64,000 nt of DNA from Flavobacterium sp. Leaf82 (GTDB lineage: Bacteria; Bacteroidota; Bacteroidia; Flavobacteriales; Flavobacteriaceae): positions 481,198-545,197 of the forward strand of contig NZ_LMMA01000032.1 of the NCBI RefSeq assembly GCF_001422725.1. Direction: 5' to 3'. The notes under the pieces are model-generated. The model had not been told where the DNA came from. It was given only the letters and a program-made list of their open reading frames with translations, and did no database searches. Positions within the stretch are counted from its first letter, which is position 1. Each line of letters opens with the position of its first letter. Both the position numbers and the translations under genes were made by a program. Positions 26,534-35,256 of this stretch are shown one piece after another.

Positions 26534-27274
26534 TTATTTCCAATGTAATTCTAATGCGAAACAAGTTTTTTCGCCTTTTGTAATACTAAATTTTGCAGTA
26601 GTATTATCTTCACTTTCATGAATCACAACCTGGTCTTTCAGGGACAGTTCTTTCATGAAATTCATTTCGAAACTTTTTACTTCTTGTTTCAAAATTCTTT
26701 TCTCATCAACATGATCCAGGCACCATTCTAAATATTTGACATTATTTACGTGATTTACAATATCTAAATCAGATAAGTAAACTGTTTTTTCAAAAACTGC
26801 TTCTTTTTCATGATTGATGTTTATTTTTGAAAATCCTTCGTTTGTAGCTCTGTTTTCAGGAAACAGTTCAAAATGTTCGTATGGTAATGCCAAAGGTTCC
26901 GGACGACGGGCTTGTGTATTAAAAACAGCCCAATAAGTTTCGCATCCCACTATTTTTTTTCCGTTTACATACATTTCAAGTGCACGGACTGAACGTGAAT
27001 TTTCTAAACTATTGATCCATGTTTTTACTGTTACAATATCCTGCCATTTTGGTAAAGCGCTAACTTCAACCCGCATGCGGCTAAGAACCCAGGCTTGATG
27101 AAATTCCTGCATATCAAAAAAACTGATTCCGCCAACTTCTGAATGTGCTGCAGCGGTTAATTGTAAAATATTACATAAATCAGTATATTTTAAGAAACCT
27201 GTTGGTGTACATTGTGTAAAATTGATTTCCCAGTCTTTGCTTAAAACTGAAGTGAAATTTGGTGATATAGGCAT
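26534..27274 (-). CDS. Acyl-ACP thioesterase
   Basis: 246 residues, two hotdog domains as in plant FatA/FatB and bacterial homologues. The first domain has the opening TDLCNILQLTAAAHSEVGG and MRVEVSALPKWQD; the second has DLDIVNHVNNVKYLEWCLD, the D-x-N-x-HVNN-x-Y-x-W signature with the catalytic Asn/His. Cleaves fatty-acyl-ACP to free fatty acids. It stands just downstream of miaA on the same strand, with about 25 bases between. In flavobacteria the product may feed lipid synthesis or the turnover of acyl-ACP. Confidence 0.9.
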   Translation of the reverse strand: MPISPNFTSVLSKDWEINFTQCTPTGFLKYTDLCNILQLTAAAHSEVGGISFFDMQEFHQAWVLSRMRVEVSALPKWQDIVTVKTWINSLENSRSVRALEMYVNGKKIVGCETYWAVFNTQARRPEPLALPYEHFELFPENRATNEGFSKININHEKEAVFEKTVYLSDLDIVNHVNNVKYLEWCLDHVDEKRILKQEVKSFEMNFMKELSLKDQVVIHESEDNTTAKFSITKGEKTCFALELHWK

Positions 27275-27297
27275 TTTTTAATTTTTGATATTAGATT

Positions 27298-28215
27298 TTA
27301 GATTTTTGACTGAATAAACGAGATGATTTCACTCTTGGGTGTGGCGTAATCAAACCATTTTGTAGCTTCGTTTCTTTTGAACCACGTAAGTTGTCTTTTG
27401 GAAAAACGGCGGGTATTTTTCTTGATTTCTTCGATCGCAAAAGGCAACGTGAAATCTCCGTCAAAATAACTAAATAATTCTCTATATCCCACAGTTTGTA
27501 ATGCATTTAATACTTTATGTGGATATAATTGTTCTGCTTCGGCTAATAAACCTTCTTTGATCATATTATCGACGCGTTGATTGATTCTGTCATAAATGAT
27601 TGGTCTTTCAGCATCTAAACCAATTAAGATGGGAATGAAGTTTCGGTTGTTTTTCTTTTGATTCAGAAAAGACGAATATGGTTTTTGAGTTCCGATGCAA
27701 ACTTCTACAAAACGCATCATTCGTTGCGGGTTTTGGAGCGTTTGTGGATTTTCTAGAGTTATTTTTTGATAATATTCCGGATCCAAATGCTGTAATTGTT
27801 CCTGAAGATATTCAATTCCGAATTTTTCGTAGTTTGAATTTACTTCAGAACGTACTTCTGGATTAATTTCCGGAAATTCGTCAAAACCTTTTAAAATTGC
27901 ATCAACGTAAAGACCAGAACCGCCGATAAGAATAGCAAAGTCGTTATTTTGAAATAATTCTTCAAGTTTAATCAGCGCTTCTTTTTCGTAATCTCCTACA
28001 GTATAATTTTCGAAAATAGATTTATTTTGAATAAAATGATGTGTTGCAGCTTGTAGTTCTTCCTGATTTGGAACAGCTGTACCAATTGTCATTTCTTTAA
28101 AAAACTGACGACTGTCGCAAGATATTATTTCGCATTTAAAATGATTTGCCAAAGCAATACTTAAGGCTGTTTTGCCTATAGCTGTTGGTCCGACAATGGT
28201 AATTAAGTGTTTCAT
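27298..28215 (-). CDS. miaA: tRNA dimethylallyltransferase MiaA
   Basis: 305 residues from the methionine at 28215 (MKHLITIVGPTAIGKTALS), which places the P-loop at the usual position; a longer frame reaches 28323 but its extra 36 residues match nothing. Adds a dimethylallyl group to A37 of tRNAs reading UNN codons. Signatures: P-loop GPTAIGKT, ISCDSRQFFKEMTIGTA, GGSGLYVDAILKG and VGYRELFSYFDG with the FSKRQLTWFKR zone. A TATCTTTG box (28321-28328 read on the minus strand) may be its -7 element. Confidence 0.95.
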   Translation of the reverse strand: MKHLITIVGPTAIGKTALSIALANHFKCEIISCDSRQFFKEMTIGTAVPNQEELQAATHHFIQNKSIFENYTVGDYEKEALIKLEELFQNNDFAILIGGSGLYVDAILKGFDEFPEINPEVRSEVNSNYEKFGIEYLQEQLQHLDPEYYQKITLENPQTLQNPQRMMRFVEVCIGTQKPYSSFLNQKKNNRNFIPILIGLDAERPIIYDRINQRVDNMIKEGLLAEAEQLYPHKVLNALQTVGYRELFSYFDGDFTLPFAIEEIKKNTRRFSKRQLTWFKRNEATKWFDYATPKSEIISFIQSKI

Positions 28216-28368
28216 ATTTTTTAGCCCAGATGGGAGTGAAAACCCCGGACTTATATTTGTTAGTTTTTTTTGGGATAAAAGAGCGACTTTAGAAGCTCCT
28301 TTTATGCCTTTAAAAAACAACAAAGATAAGGAGGAGTTGTAATGTACAGCTGGAAATAGCTTCTTAAA

Positions 28369-29208
28369 TTAATTATCAGGTAATTCAGTTCCGCATTGAT
28401 AACAATATTTTGCGCTGTCAAAATGTACTTGTGAATTACATTTTTTGCATGTTTTTTTAGTGCCGACAGCATTGTTTTTAAGACTGCTTTTTGCAAATTC
28501 TGCAGTTACGATTCCGGTAGGTACGGCAATAATTCCGTAACCTAAAATCATAACTAATGCTGCTATGAATTGTCCTAATGGCGTTTGTGGTGAAATATCT
28601 CCATAACCCACTGTTGTCAGGGTTACAATTGTCCAGTAAATACTCATTGGGATACTTGTAAAACCGGAGCTTCTGCCTTCGACGAGATACATAATAGATC
28701 CAATAATTATGGTGCTAATCAGGACAAAATAAATAAACACGAGGATTTTTTCTTTACTCGCTTCTATAGCTTCGCGAAGTTGTATGGATTGATGTGAGAT
28801 CTGCGGAATATGTAAAATTTTGAATAATCGAAAGAAACGCAGCGCTCTAACAATAGATAAAATGCTGGCTCCGGGAAAAAATATCGATAAATACATGGGT
28901 AAAACAGCCAGTAAATCAATAATTCCGTAGAAGCTAAAAACGTATTTGACGGGTTTTTGAATCGAAATAATCCTTAAAATATATTCAATTGTAAAAAATA
29001 TGGTGATAACCCATTCGCAGATAAAAAGTTGATAATGATATTTTTGATTGATTCCCTGAACGGTTTCCATCATAATCAAAATAACACTCAATAGAATTAA
29101 TCCCAGTAATACTAAATCGAACATGCGGCCTAAAATGGTATTGGTGCCATATAGGATGATTTTGATTTTCTCTCTGAAAATTTCGTATTTTGATTTTATT
29201 TTTTTCAT
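28369..29208 (-). CDS. Voltage-gated-like K+ channel with C-terminal zinc ribbon
   Basis: 279 residues. Six membrane helices: an S1-S4 region with arginines in S4 (IVRALRFFRLFKIL), then a pore loop with the K+ selectivity filter TLTTVGYGD, and S6 (FIAALVMILGYGIIAVP). After the pore, the tail holds a four-Cys zinc ribbon (C254, C257, C269, C272). Ions pass through the inner membrane, presumably K+. The zinc ribbon is an uncommon addition for such a small channel and may mediate an intracellular interaction. It lies between miaA and the exonuclease gene on the same strand, without obvious coupling. Confidence 0.92.
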   Translation of the reverse strand: MKKIKSKYEIFREKIKIILYGTNTILGRMFDLVLLGLILLSVILIMMETVQGINQKYHYQLFICEWVITIFFTIEYILRIISIQKPVKYVFSFYGIIDLLAVLPMYLSIFFPGASILSIVRALRFFRLFKILHIPQISHQSIQLREAIEASKEKILVFIYFVLISTIIIGSIMYLVEGRSSGFTSIPMSIYWTIVTLTTVGYGDISPQTPLGQFIAALVMILGYGIIAVPTGIVTAEFAKSSLKNNAVGTKKTCKKCNSQVHFDSAKYCYQCGTELPDN

Positions 29209-29238
29209 ATCTACGAAGATAATGAAAGTTTTTGTTTG

Positions 29239-30600
29239 TTAAAAATGAAGTATTTTAAGCGATTTGCTTTTGCGCATGTAATTCTGGATAATATTTTTTA
29301 CATCACGATTGTGCTGCATAGGAATTAAAATATTTTTTAGAATTTCGATGTTGTTTATCTGGTAATTTAAATCATAAAAAGCATATCCCTGATATATTCC
29401 GTTTTCTATCAGTACTGCGCTTCTTTCGTTTATATTACGGCCTCTGTCAATAAGAATCATGCTTTTATTATCGAAGCTATTTTCTGATATAAATTGTTGT
29501 ACTCTGGCATTGTATACCTCAGGAGTGATTTCTCCTATACAAGCTCCGTCGCATTCTTTTATTTTATATTGAAAACATTCTTTTTTGGTTTGATATAATC
29601 CTGTTAATTTCTGGCATAAATGATATTTAGAAGTGAATTTAAATAAGGCATTTTTACCTTCCTGAAGTGTGGCAAATGAAGTAATTTCTTTTTTACGTCC
29701 ATCTGCTTTTTCAAGTTTTAGGTTGATATATCCGTTAGAATCTTTTTCAGGATATAAAGCATATTGAAATATAGTTTTTCGTTGTGAGCGATTATGTCTT
29801 GGTCGGTTTATTTTTATTTCTTCACTTTCTTTCAGTAAAGCTATTAATTCGCTGCCGGTTTCATCATAGGTAATGGTAAAAACTTCGGCTTGAATTTTTT
29901 TGCTTTTTGTCGTAATTCCAGTAAAATGCTGATTGACTCTCTTTTTTATGTTTTGGCTTTTGCCAATATAAATTAAATTACCACCTTGATTGTGAATATA
30001 ATAAATGCCCGTTTTTGTAGGCATTTGTGCTAAAATGTCTAAAAATTTAGGTGCAATTCCTTTCTCAATTTCCAGCTTTATAAAGTCTTTTACAATGGTT
30101 TTCTCTAGATCTTTTTCTAAAAGCATTTTAAAGAGTTTCGTAGTTGCCATTGCGTCACCGCTGGCACGATGTCTGTCTGCCATTGGTATTCCCAATGCGC
30201 GAACGAGTTTTCCTAAACTATAAGAAGGTTGTTCCGGGATTAATTTTTTGGCAAGTTCAACTGTACAAAGCGTTCTGGCTTCAAAATCGTAGCCTAAACG
30301 TCTGAATTCTGTACGTAGAATTCTATAATCAAATGATGCGTTATGAGCTACAATAATGCAATCAGAAGTAATTTCGATGATTCGTTTTGCAACTTCAAAA
30401 AATTTAGGGGCTGAACGCAACATAGCATTATTAATTCCGGTTAATTTCACCACAAAAGGCTGAATCGGAATTTCAGGATTAACAAGGCTAATAAATTGGT
30501 CAACTACTTCATGGCCATCAAATTTATAAATGGCGATTTCGGTAATTCCTTCTTCGTTAAACTGGCCTCCAGTGGTTTCTATGTCTAGTATTGCGTACAA
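29239..30600 (-). CDS. DEDDh exonuclease fused to a GIY-YIG nuclease domain (DnaQ-UvrC-like)
   Basis: 453 residues. Residues 1-175 are a DnaQ-type 3'-5' exonuclease: DIETTGG, VAHNASFDYRIL and HRASGDAMATTKL supply the DEDDh residues. A GIY-YIG endonuclease domain follows (GIYYIHNQ, LIYIGKSQNIKKRVNQH; about 200-280), then a UvrC-like region with a possible Cys cluster (CQKLTGLYQTKKECF, KECDGACIGE). This fusion is known from Bacteroidetes and Actinobacteria and is annotated as exonuclease or DNA polymerase III epsilon-like; its exact role, likely DNA repair, is not settled. It lacks the polymerase contacts of true epsilon. Confidence 0.9.
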   Translation of the reverse strand: MYAILDIETTGGQFNEEGITEIAIYKFDGHEVVDQFISLVNPEIPIQPFVVKLTGINNAMLRSAPKFFEVAKRIIEITSDCIIVAHNASFDYRILRTEFRRLGYDFEARTLCTVELAKKLIPEQPSYSLGKLVRALGIPMADRHRASGDAMATTKLFKMLLEKDLEKTIVKDFIKLEIEKGIAPKFLDILAQMPTKTGIYYIHNQGGNLIYIGKSQNIKKRVNQHFTGITTKSKKIQAEVFTITYDETGSELIALLKESEEIKINRPRHNRSQRKTIFQYALYPEKDSNGYINLKLEKADGRKKEITSFATLQEGKNALFKFTSKYHLCQKLTGLYQTKKECFQYKIKECDGACIGEITPEVYNARVQQFISENSFDNKSMILIDRGRNINERSAVLIENGIYQGYAFYDLNYQINNIEILKNILIPMQHNRDVKNIIQNYMRKSKSLKILHF

Positions 30601-30638
30601 ATTCAGTATTCAGTCTCGGTTTTTAGTATTCAGTTTTC

Positions 30639-30663
30639 TGTAGGGGCGCACCGCAGTGCGTCT
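30639..30663. repeat. GCACTGCAGTG-family short repeat, third copy
   Basis: Related to 22327-22353 and 22387-22411 (TGTAG-GRCGCAC-GCAGTGCGTCT pattern). It lies in the short spacer between the YggS gene and the exonuclease gene. Confidence 0.65.
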
Positions 30664-30681
30664 TGCTATGTGGCTTCAAAA

Positions 30682-31341
30682 TTAACGGCCGCCAAAAATG
30701 CTGCTTCCAATGCGAACCATTGTGCTTCCGCATTCTATGGCTAGTTTATAATCTCCAGACATTCCCATAGAAATTGTTTTTAGATCGCAGTTTTCAGCTT
30801 TTAGCTTTTTAATCGAATCAAAAATAGATTTTAAATGTGTAAATTCTTTTTTGATTTGGTTTTGGTCTTCTGTAAAAGTTGCCATTCCCATTAATCCTAA
30901 GATACGAATATTTTTCATCTCTTTGAATTCTGGTGAAGATAATAATTCATTTAATTCATTTTCGTCTAAACCAAATTTAGATTCTTCTTCGGCAATGTAT
31001 ATTTGAAGCAAACAATCAATGATTCTATTGTTTTTTAAAGCATGTTTATTGATTTGCTGCAGTAAATTTAAACTATCAACACCATGAATTAAGCTCACAA
31101 ATGGTGCCATAAATTTGACTTTATTCGATTGCACGTGACCTATCATATGCCATTGAATGTCTTTTGGCATTTCTTCGTACTTATCAGTCATTTCCTGGAT
31201 TTTGTTTTCTCCAAAAATGCGTTGACCGGCTTCGTAAGCTTCCATCAAATCAGAAACAGGCTTTGTTTTAGAAACCGCAACAAGAGTTACATGTTCTGGC
31301 AAAGTTGATTTGATTGTATTTAAATTCGATTGTATCGACAT
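30682..31341 (-). CDS. YggS-family pyridoxal phosphate homeostasis protein
   Basis: 219 residues. PLP-binding TIM-barrel protein without strong catalytic activity, involved in vitamin B6 and amino-acid balance. The PLP lysine is K25 in VAVSKTKP; other signatures are FGENKIQE, WHMIGHVQSNK, GLMGMATF and the phosphate-binding SMGMSGDY near the end with the final GSTMVRIGSSIFG. It starts 12 bases after the stop of the upstream 3-hydroxyacyl-CoA dehydrogenase gene, likely co-transcribed. Confidence 0.94.
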   Translation of the reverse strand: MSIQSNLNTIKSTLPEHVTLVAVSKTKPVSDLMEAYEAGQRIFGENKIQEMTDKYEEMPKDIQWHMIGHVQSNKVKFMAPFVSLIHGVDSLNLLQQINKHALKNNRIIDCLLQIYIAEEESKFGLDENELNELLSSPEFKEMKNIRILGLMGMATFTEDQNQIKKEFTHLKSIFDSIKKLKAENCDLKTISMGMSGDYKLAIECGSTMVRIGSSIFGGR

Positions 31342-31353
31342 GGTATTTCTTTT

Positions 31354-32247
31354 TTATGAAAGAATAAATTGCTTAGAGATTTTCTCTGCTTTTTTACTTT
31401 CACTATAATCATAAAAACCTTCTCCTGATTTTACTCCAAGTTTTCCTGCTCTTACCATATTTACTAATAATGGGCAAGGAGCGTATTTGGGGTTTTTAAA
31501 TCCTTCGTACATTACATTCAAAATAGCAAGACAAACATCAAGGCCAATAAAATCAGCAAGTTGAAGCGGTCCCATTGGATGTCCCATACCTAATTTCATT
31601 ACCGTATCAATTTCATAAACACCGGCTACTTTATTATATAACGTTTCAATTGCTTCATTTAGCATAGGCATTAAAATTCTATTTGCTACAAAGCCAGGAT
31701 AATCGTTTACTTCAACAGGTATTTTTCCTAATTTTTCAGATAAATCCATGATGATTTTAGTGACTTCATCGCTGGTATTGTATCCGCGAATAATTTCTAC
31801 TAATTTCATAATTGGCACCGGATTCATAAAATGCATACCAATAACGCGTTCAGGATGCGAAACAACAGCCCCAATTTGAGTTATTGATATAGAAGAAGTA
31901 TTGGTGGCTAAAATTGTATTGTGAGAACAAGCTTCATTTAATTGTTTAAAGATATTTAGTTTTAGTTCTACATTTTCTGTTGCAGCTTCAACTACTAAAT
32001 CAACACCTACAACACCATCTTTAATATCAGTATACGTTATAATATTGGTTATTGTTTTTGCAACTTCTTCTTGAGTTATGGTACCTTTAGATAACATTCT
32101 GTCTAAATTAGCAGCAATAGTTGCCATTCCTTTGTCTAATGATTTCTCAGAAACATCAATCAGTTTTACAGTAAAACCACTTTGTGCAAATGTATGAGCA
32201 ATTCCGTTACCCATTGTTCCTGCACCAATTACAGCTATAGTTTTCAT
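31354..32247 (-). CDS. 3-hydroxybutyryl-CoA / 3-hydroxyacyl-CoA dehydrogenase
   Basis: 297 residues. Rossmann fold opening VIGAGTMGNGIAHTFAQSG; ATNTSSISIT, the catalytic His region GMHFMNPVPIMKLVEII, NDYPGFVANRILMPM and the C-terminal helical domain with GMGHPMGPLQLADFIGLD complete the family signature. Oxidises 3-hydroxyacyl-CoA with NAD+, in butyrate/fatty-acid metabolism. Stand-alone form, not fused to enoyl-CoA hydratase. Separated from the upstream Gfo/Idh gene by a hairpin at 32275-32315. Confidence 0.94.
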   Translation of the reverse strand: MKTIAVIGAGTMGNGIAHTFAQSGFTVKLIDVSEKSLDKGMATIAANLDRMLSKGTITQEEVAKTITNIITYTDIKDGVVGVDLVVEAATENVELKLNIFKQLNEACSHNTILATNTSSISITQIGAVVSHPERVIGMHFMNPVPIMKLVEIIRGYNTSDEVTKIIMDLSEKLGKIPVEVNDYPGFVANRILMPMLNEAIETLYNKVAGVYEIDTVMKLGMGHPMGPLQLADFIGLDVCLAILNVMYEGFKNPKYAPCPLLVNMVRAGKLGVKSGEGFYDYSESKKAEKISKQFILS

Positions 32248-32274
32248 TTAATTTTAGTATTTGAATTTTAAAAG

Positions 32275-32315
32275 TTAAGGTTTAAAGCTCCTATGAAGTA
32301 CGCTTTAAACCTTAA
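32275..32315 (-). terminator. Terminator-like hairpin after the Gfo/Idh gene
   Basis: Perfect 14-bp stem TTAAGGTTTAAAGC/GCTTTAAACCTTAA (32275-32288 and 32302-32315) with a 13-base loop; on the minus strand it is followed by CTTTTAAAA. It lies 23 bases past the stop of the oxidoreductase gene. Confidence 0.65.
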
Positions 32316-32337
32316 AAATAATGAGTTTATTTTTTAT

Positions 32338-33303
32338 TTATTTATCGAAACAATCAATAATTTGGTACGCTACTCTTAAAGCATCTGTAGCTTGTTCAAG
32401 CGTTACCACAGGAGTTGTGTCTGTTTTTATTGCATTTGCAAATGATTCCAGCTCATCCAGAATTGCATTGTTTTGCTCGACATCAGGATTTGTAAAGTAG
32501 ATTTGTTTTTTTACGCCTTCGGCATTTTGCAGGATCATATCAAAATCTCCGGGAGTTTCCGGCGCATCTTTCATACGAACTACTTCACATTTTTTCTCTA
32601 AAAAGTCAACTGATATATAAGCATCTTTTTGAAAGAAACGTGTTTTTCGCATATTTTTCATCGAAATCCTGCTAGCTGTTAAATTAGCTACACATCCGTT
32701 TTCGAATTCAATTCTGGCGTTTGCAATATCCGGAGTATCACTAATTACAGAAACGCCACTTGCGTGAATGTCTTTTACTTTTGAATGTACAACACTCAAA
32801 ATTGCATCAATGTCATGAATCATTAAATCTAAAACTACGGGAACATCTGTCCCACGCGGATTAAATTCAGCCAGACGATGTGTTTCTATAAACATAGGAT
32901 TTTCGATCATGTTTTTTGTAGCAATAAACGCCGGATTAAAGCGCTCAACATGACCTACCTGACCTTTTACGTTATATTCTTTTGCCAAAGCAATAATTTC
33001 TTCGGCTTCCTGAACGGTATTCGCAATTGGTTTTTCTATAAAGATATGTTTTCCTGATTTAATAGCTACCTTAGCACATTTATAGTGCGAGAGCGTAGGA
33101 GTTACAATATCAATGACATCCACAGCGTGGATTAATTTTGCAATAGTACTGAAGTTTTTATAGCCAAATTCTTTTGATATTCTTTCGGCATTTTCTTGAT
33201 TTTCGTCGTAAAATCCAACTAATTCGTATTTGTCAGATTGTTGTAATAAGCGTAAATGTATTTTACCAAGATGACCAGCACCTAAAACTCCTACTTTTAA
33301 CAT
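32338..33303 (-). CDS. Gfo/Idh/MocA family oxidoreductase
   Basis: 321 residues. NAD(P)-binding N-terminus GVLGAGHLGKIHLRLL, the KHIFIEKPIA motif with the conserved EKP, then a C-terminal alpha/beta domain (VGHVERFNPAF, MIHDIDAILS). These features fit the dehydrogenase family acting on sugars or related cyclic compounds. The substrate cannot be told. Divergent from pcm, with a spacer that holds the pcm promoter. Confidence 0.9.
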   Translation of the reverse strand: MLKVGVLGAGHLGKIHLRLLQQSDKYELVGFYDENQENAERISKEFGYKNFSTIAKLIHAVDVIDIVTPTLSHYKCAKVAIKSGKHIFIEKPIANTVQEAEEIIALAKEYNVKGQVGHVERFNPAFIATKNMIENPMFIETHRLAEFNPRGTDVPVVLDLMIHDIDAILSVVHSKVKDIHASGVSVISDTPDIANARIEFENGCVANLTASRISMKNMRKTRFFQKDAYISVDFLEKKCEVVRMKDAPETPGDFDMILQNAEGVKKQIYFTNPDVEQNNAILDELESFANAIKTDTTPVVTLEQATDALRVAYQIIDCFDK

Positions 33304-33395
33304 GAGAATGTATTTTAAACAAAAATATAATTTATTTGTCGAACGTGAAAATGAATGCAGTAAAGATTTAGCGATTTAATAATTAAAAATCAATA

Positions 33396-33425
33396 TTTGA
33401 TTTACTATTTACTTTCTTATTTTTG
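33396..33425 (+). promoter_or_regulatory. Promoter of pcm, full Bacteroidetes consensus
   Basis: TTTG at 33396-33399, 18-base spacer, TATTTTTG at 33418-33425 (TAnnTTTG). Start would fall near 33432, about 15 bases before the TTG start codon. Confidence 0.75.
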
Positions 33426-33446
33426 CAAAAATAAAACCTACCCATT

Positions 33447-34088
33447 TTGAAAGATACTGCCAAACATCAAGGACTACGTAATCAATTAGTAAGCACTTTA
33501 GAGCAAAAAGGTATTACTGACAGAGCAGTTTTGGATGCAATAAAAAAAATCCCAAGACATCTTTTTCTGAATTCCAGTTTCGAAGATTATGCTTATCAGG
33601 ATAAGGCATTTCCTATAGGAGCGGGGCAAACGATATCACAACCCTATACGGTTGCTTTTCAGTCGCAATTATTAAAAGTAAAAAAAGAGCATAAAATTTT
33701 AGAGATAGGAACTGGTTCAGGTTACCAGACTGCCGTTTTGTGTATGCTTGGCGCTAAGGTTTTTAGTGTAGAAAGACAAAACGAATTATTCAAGACAACA
33801 TCAAATTTATTTCCTAAATTAAATATTCGCCCTAAGCATTTGTCTTTTGGAGATGGGTATAAAGGGTTACCAAGTTACGCACCGTTTGACAGTATTATTG
33901 TTACAGCGGGTGCTCCGTTTATTCCTCAGCCTTTAATGGCGCAGCTAAAAATAGGAGGAAGGCTTGTTATTCCGTTAGGAGAAGACGTGCAGATTATGAC
34001 TTTATTAATTCGTAAAAACGAAACACAATTCGAGAAACATGAGTTTGGAGAATTTAGATTTGTTCCTTTATTAGAAGATAAAAATTAA
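33447..34088 (+). CDS. pcm: Protein-L-isoaspartate O-methyltransferase Pcm
   Basis: 213 residues with a TTG start at 33447; there is no other methionine near the front, and the family fold begins at once (HQGLRNQLVSTLEQKGI). Repairs isoaspartyl residues in aged proteins using S-adenosylmethionine. Signatures: IPRHLF, the catalytic-region IGAGQTISQPY, the SAM-binding LEIGTGSGYQTAVL, VTAGAPFIPQPLM and the GGRLVIPLG strand. Followed by a two-way terminator shared with the convergent Fic gene. Confidence 0.94.
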   Translation: MKDTAKHQGLRNQLVSTLEQKGITDRAVLDAIKKIPRHLFLNSSFEDYAYQDKAFPIGAGQTISQPYTVAFQSQLLKVKKEHKILEIGTGSGYQTAVLCMLGAKVFSVERQNELFKTTSNLFPKLNIRPKHLSFGDGYKGLPSYAPFDSIIVTAGAPFIPQPLMAQLKIGGRLVIPLGEDVQIMTLLIRKNETQFEKHEFGEFRFVPLLEDKN

Positions 34089-34090
34089 TA

Positions 34091-34117
34091 AAAAGCCCAA
34101 CTCAGTTGGGCTTTTTT
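34091..34117. terminator. Bidirectional terminator between pcm and the Fic gene
   Basis: Perfect stem AAAAGCCCAAC/GTTGGGCTTTT (34091-34101 and 34105-34115), 3-base loop, A and T tracts on both sides, so it can end both converging transcripts. It abuts the Fic stop codon (34116-34118). Confidence 0.92.
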
Positions 34118-35165
34118 ATTGACTAATAATACTAATATATCGTTCTAGATTTTCTTTTTCAACTTGAGCAACAAAGAGTAAAAAGTCTTCTTTATTATTC
34201 TTTGTTTGAGCAGTTTCAAGAGTTTGATAGTATTGCATACGACTATCATAATCTCCTTTTATATTTGCAATGGTGTAACCTTTTTGTAATAGAATTAAAT
34301 TCATGACAAGACGGGAAGTTCGTCCGTTTCCATCAATAAAAGGATGAATTGTGATTAATCTCTCATGCATTTCGGCAGCAAGAATTATTGGATGTAATTT
34401 GTTTTTATTGATTTCGTACCAAATAAAATAATCTTCCATTTCTTTTGCAACCATATCAGGTTGTGGCGGCATATGTGTATTTCCTTGTATCATAACCTGG
34501 ACTTTTCTATAACGTCCGGCATCTTCAGGAATTATTCCGCGTAAAATTAAATTGTGAATGGATAAAAGATCACGTTCGTTTAGTGAAACATTTCTTTGCA
34601 TCAAATCTTTTATAAAACCAATTGCTTCCTGATGATTAATAGCTTCTAAATGTTCGCGCATACTTTTTCCTGAAATAGTCAAACCTTCATTAATAACCAT
34701 ATCTGTTTCGCGAAGTGTCATTGTATTGCCTTCAATACGATTACTTTCAAAAGTATATTCTAACTCTAATACCTGAGTGATTCTGAAACTATCATATTTG
34801 CGATAACTATCTAGTTTTTCTTTTAAAAGATCGATCTCTTTTAAAAGTTTTTCCAAAGTATTGGAAATCTTTAATTTCGAAACTGTTTTATTATATTTTA
34901 TTTCTTGCTCGGCTAGTATTAAAGCTTTTAAAGCAAATTCATCATCTCCAATTTCATATAGAATTTTTTCTTTAAGCCATGCGATCATTAAAGTTTCATA
35001 ATCAATTTCTAAAAGTTGAGCAAGTTTAGAAATTTGATCTTTAGTAGGTTTTCTCGTTCCTGATTCAAATTTACTTATCAAAGCCTGATCAATACCGAGT
35101 ATTTGTGCCACTTCCCGAGTCTTTAATCCTTTTTGTTCTCTCGCGTTTTTAAGAAGTGTTTTCAT
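34116..35165 (-). CDS. XRE-type HTH plus Fic domain protein
   Basis: 349 residues. Residues 1-60 form an XRE helix-turn-helix (REQKGLKTREVAQILGIDQ, LISKFESGTRKPT). The Fic core has HPFIDGNGRTSR with catalytic H274, so it should transfer AMP (or another nucleotide) to a target. An inhibitory-helix motif S-x3-E-G (S141 to G146, ESNRIEGN) precedes the Fic domain, which is the class II self-inhibited arrangement. The HTH suggests autoregulation or DNA binding. No antitoxin gene lies next to it. Target unknown. Confidence 0.92.
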   Translation of the reverse strand: MKTLLKNAREQKGLKTREVAQILGIDQALISKFESGTRKPTKDQISKLAQLLEIDYETLMIAWLKEKILYEIGDDEFALKALILAEQEIKYNKTVSKLKISNTLEKLLKEIDLLKEKLDSYRKYDSFRITQVLELEYTFESNRIEGNTMTLRETDMVINEGLTISGKSMREHLEAINHQEAIGFIKDLMQRNVSLNERDLLSIHNLILRGIIPEDAGRYRKVQVMIQGNTHMPPQPDMVAKEMEDYFIWYEINKNKLHPIILAAEMHERLITIHPFIDGNGRTSRLVMNLILLQKGYTIANIKGDYDSRMQYYQTLETAQTKNNKEDFLLFVAQVEKENLERYISIISQ

Positions 35166-35213
35166 TTTTTTTATGCTTTATATTGTCTTGACAAATTTAG
35201 TCATTTTCATTTA

Positions 35214-35245
35214 AATTAAAAAAGCAATAGATAACTATCGCTTTT
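35214..35245 (-). terminator. Intrinsic terminator of the lipoprotein gene
   Basis: On the minus strand, stem AAAGCGATAG/CTATTGCTTT (one G-T pair) with a 4-base loop and a T tract, 12 bases past the stop. Confidence 0.75.
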
Positions 35246-35256
35246 AGTAATTCTTT

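Noticed and set aside
28216..28323. Longer N-terminus for MiaA
   Set aside because: The P-loop is at the normal place from 28215, and the extension is not family-like.
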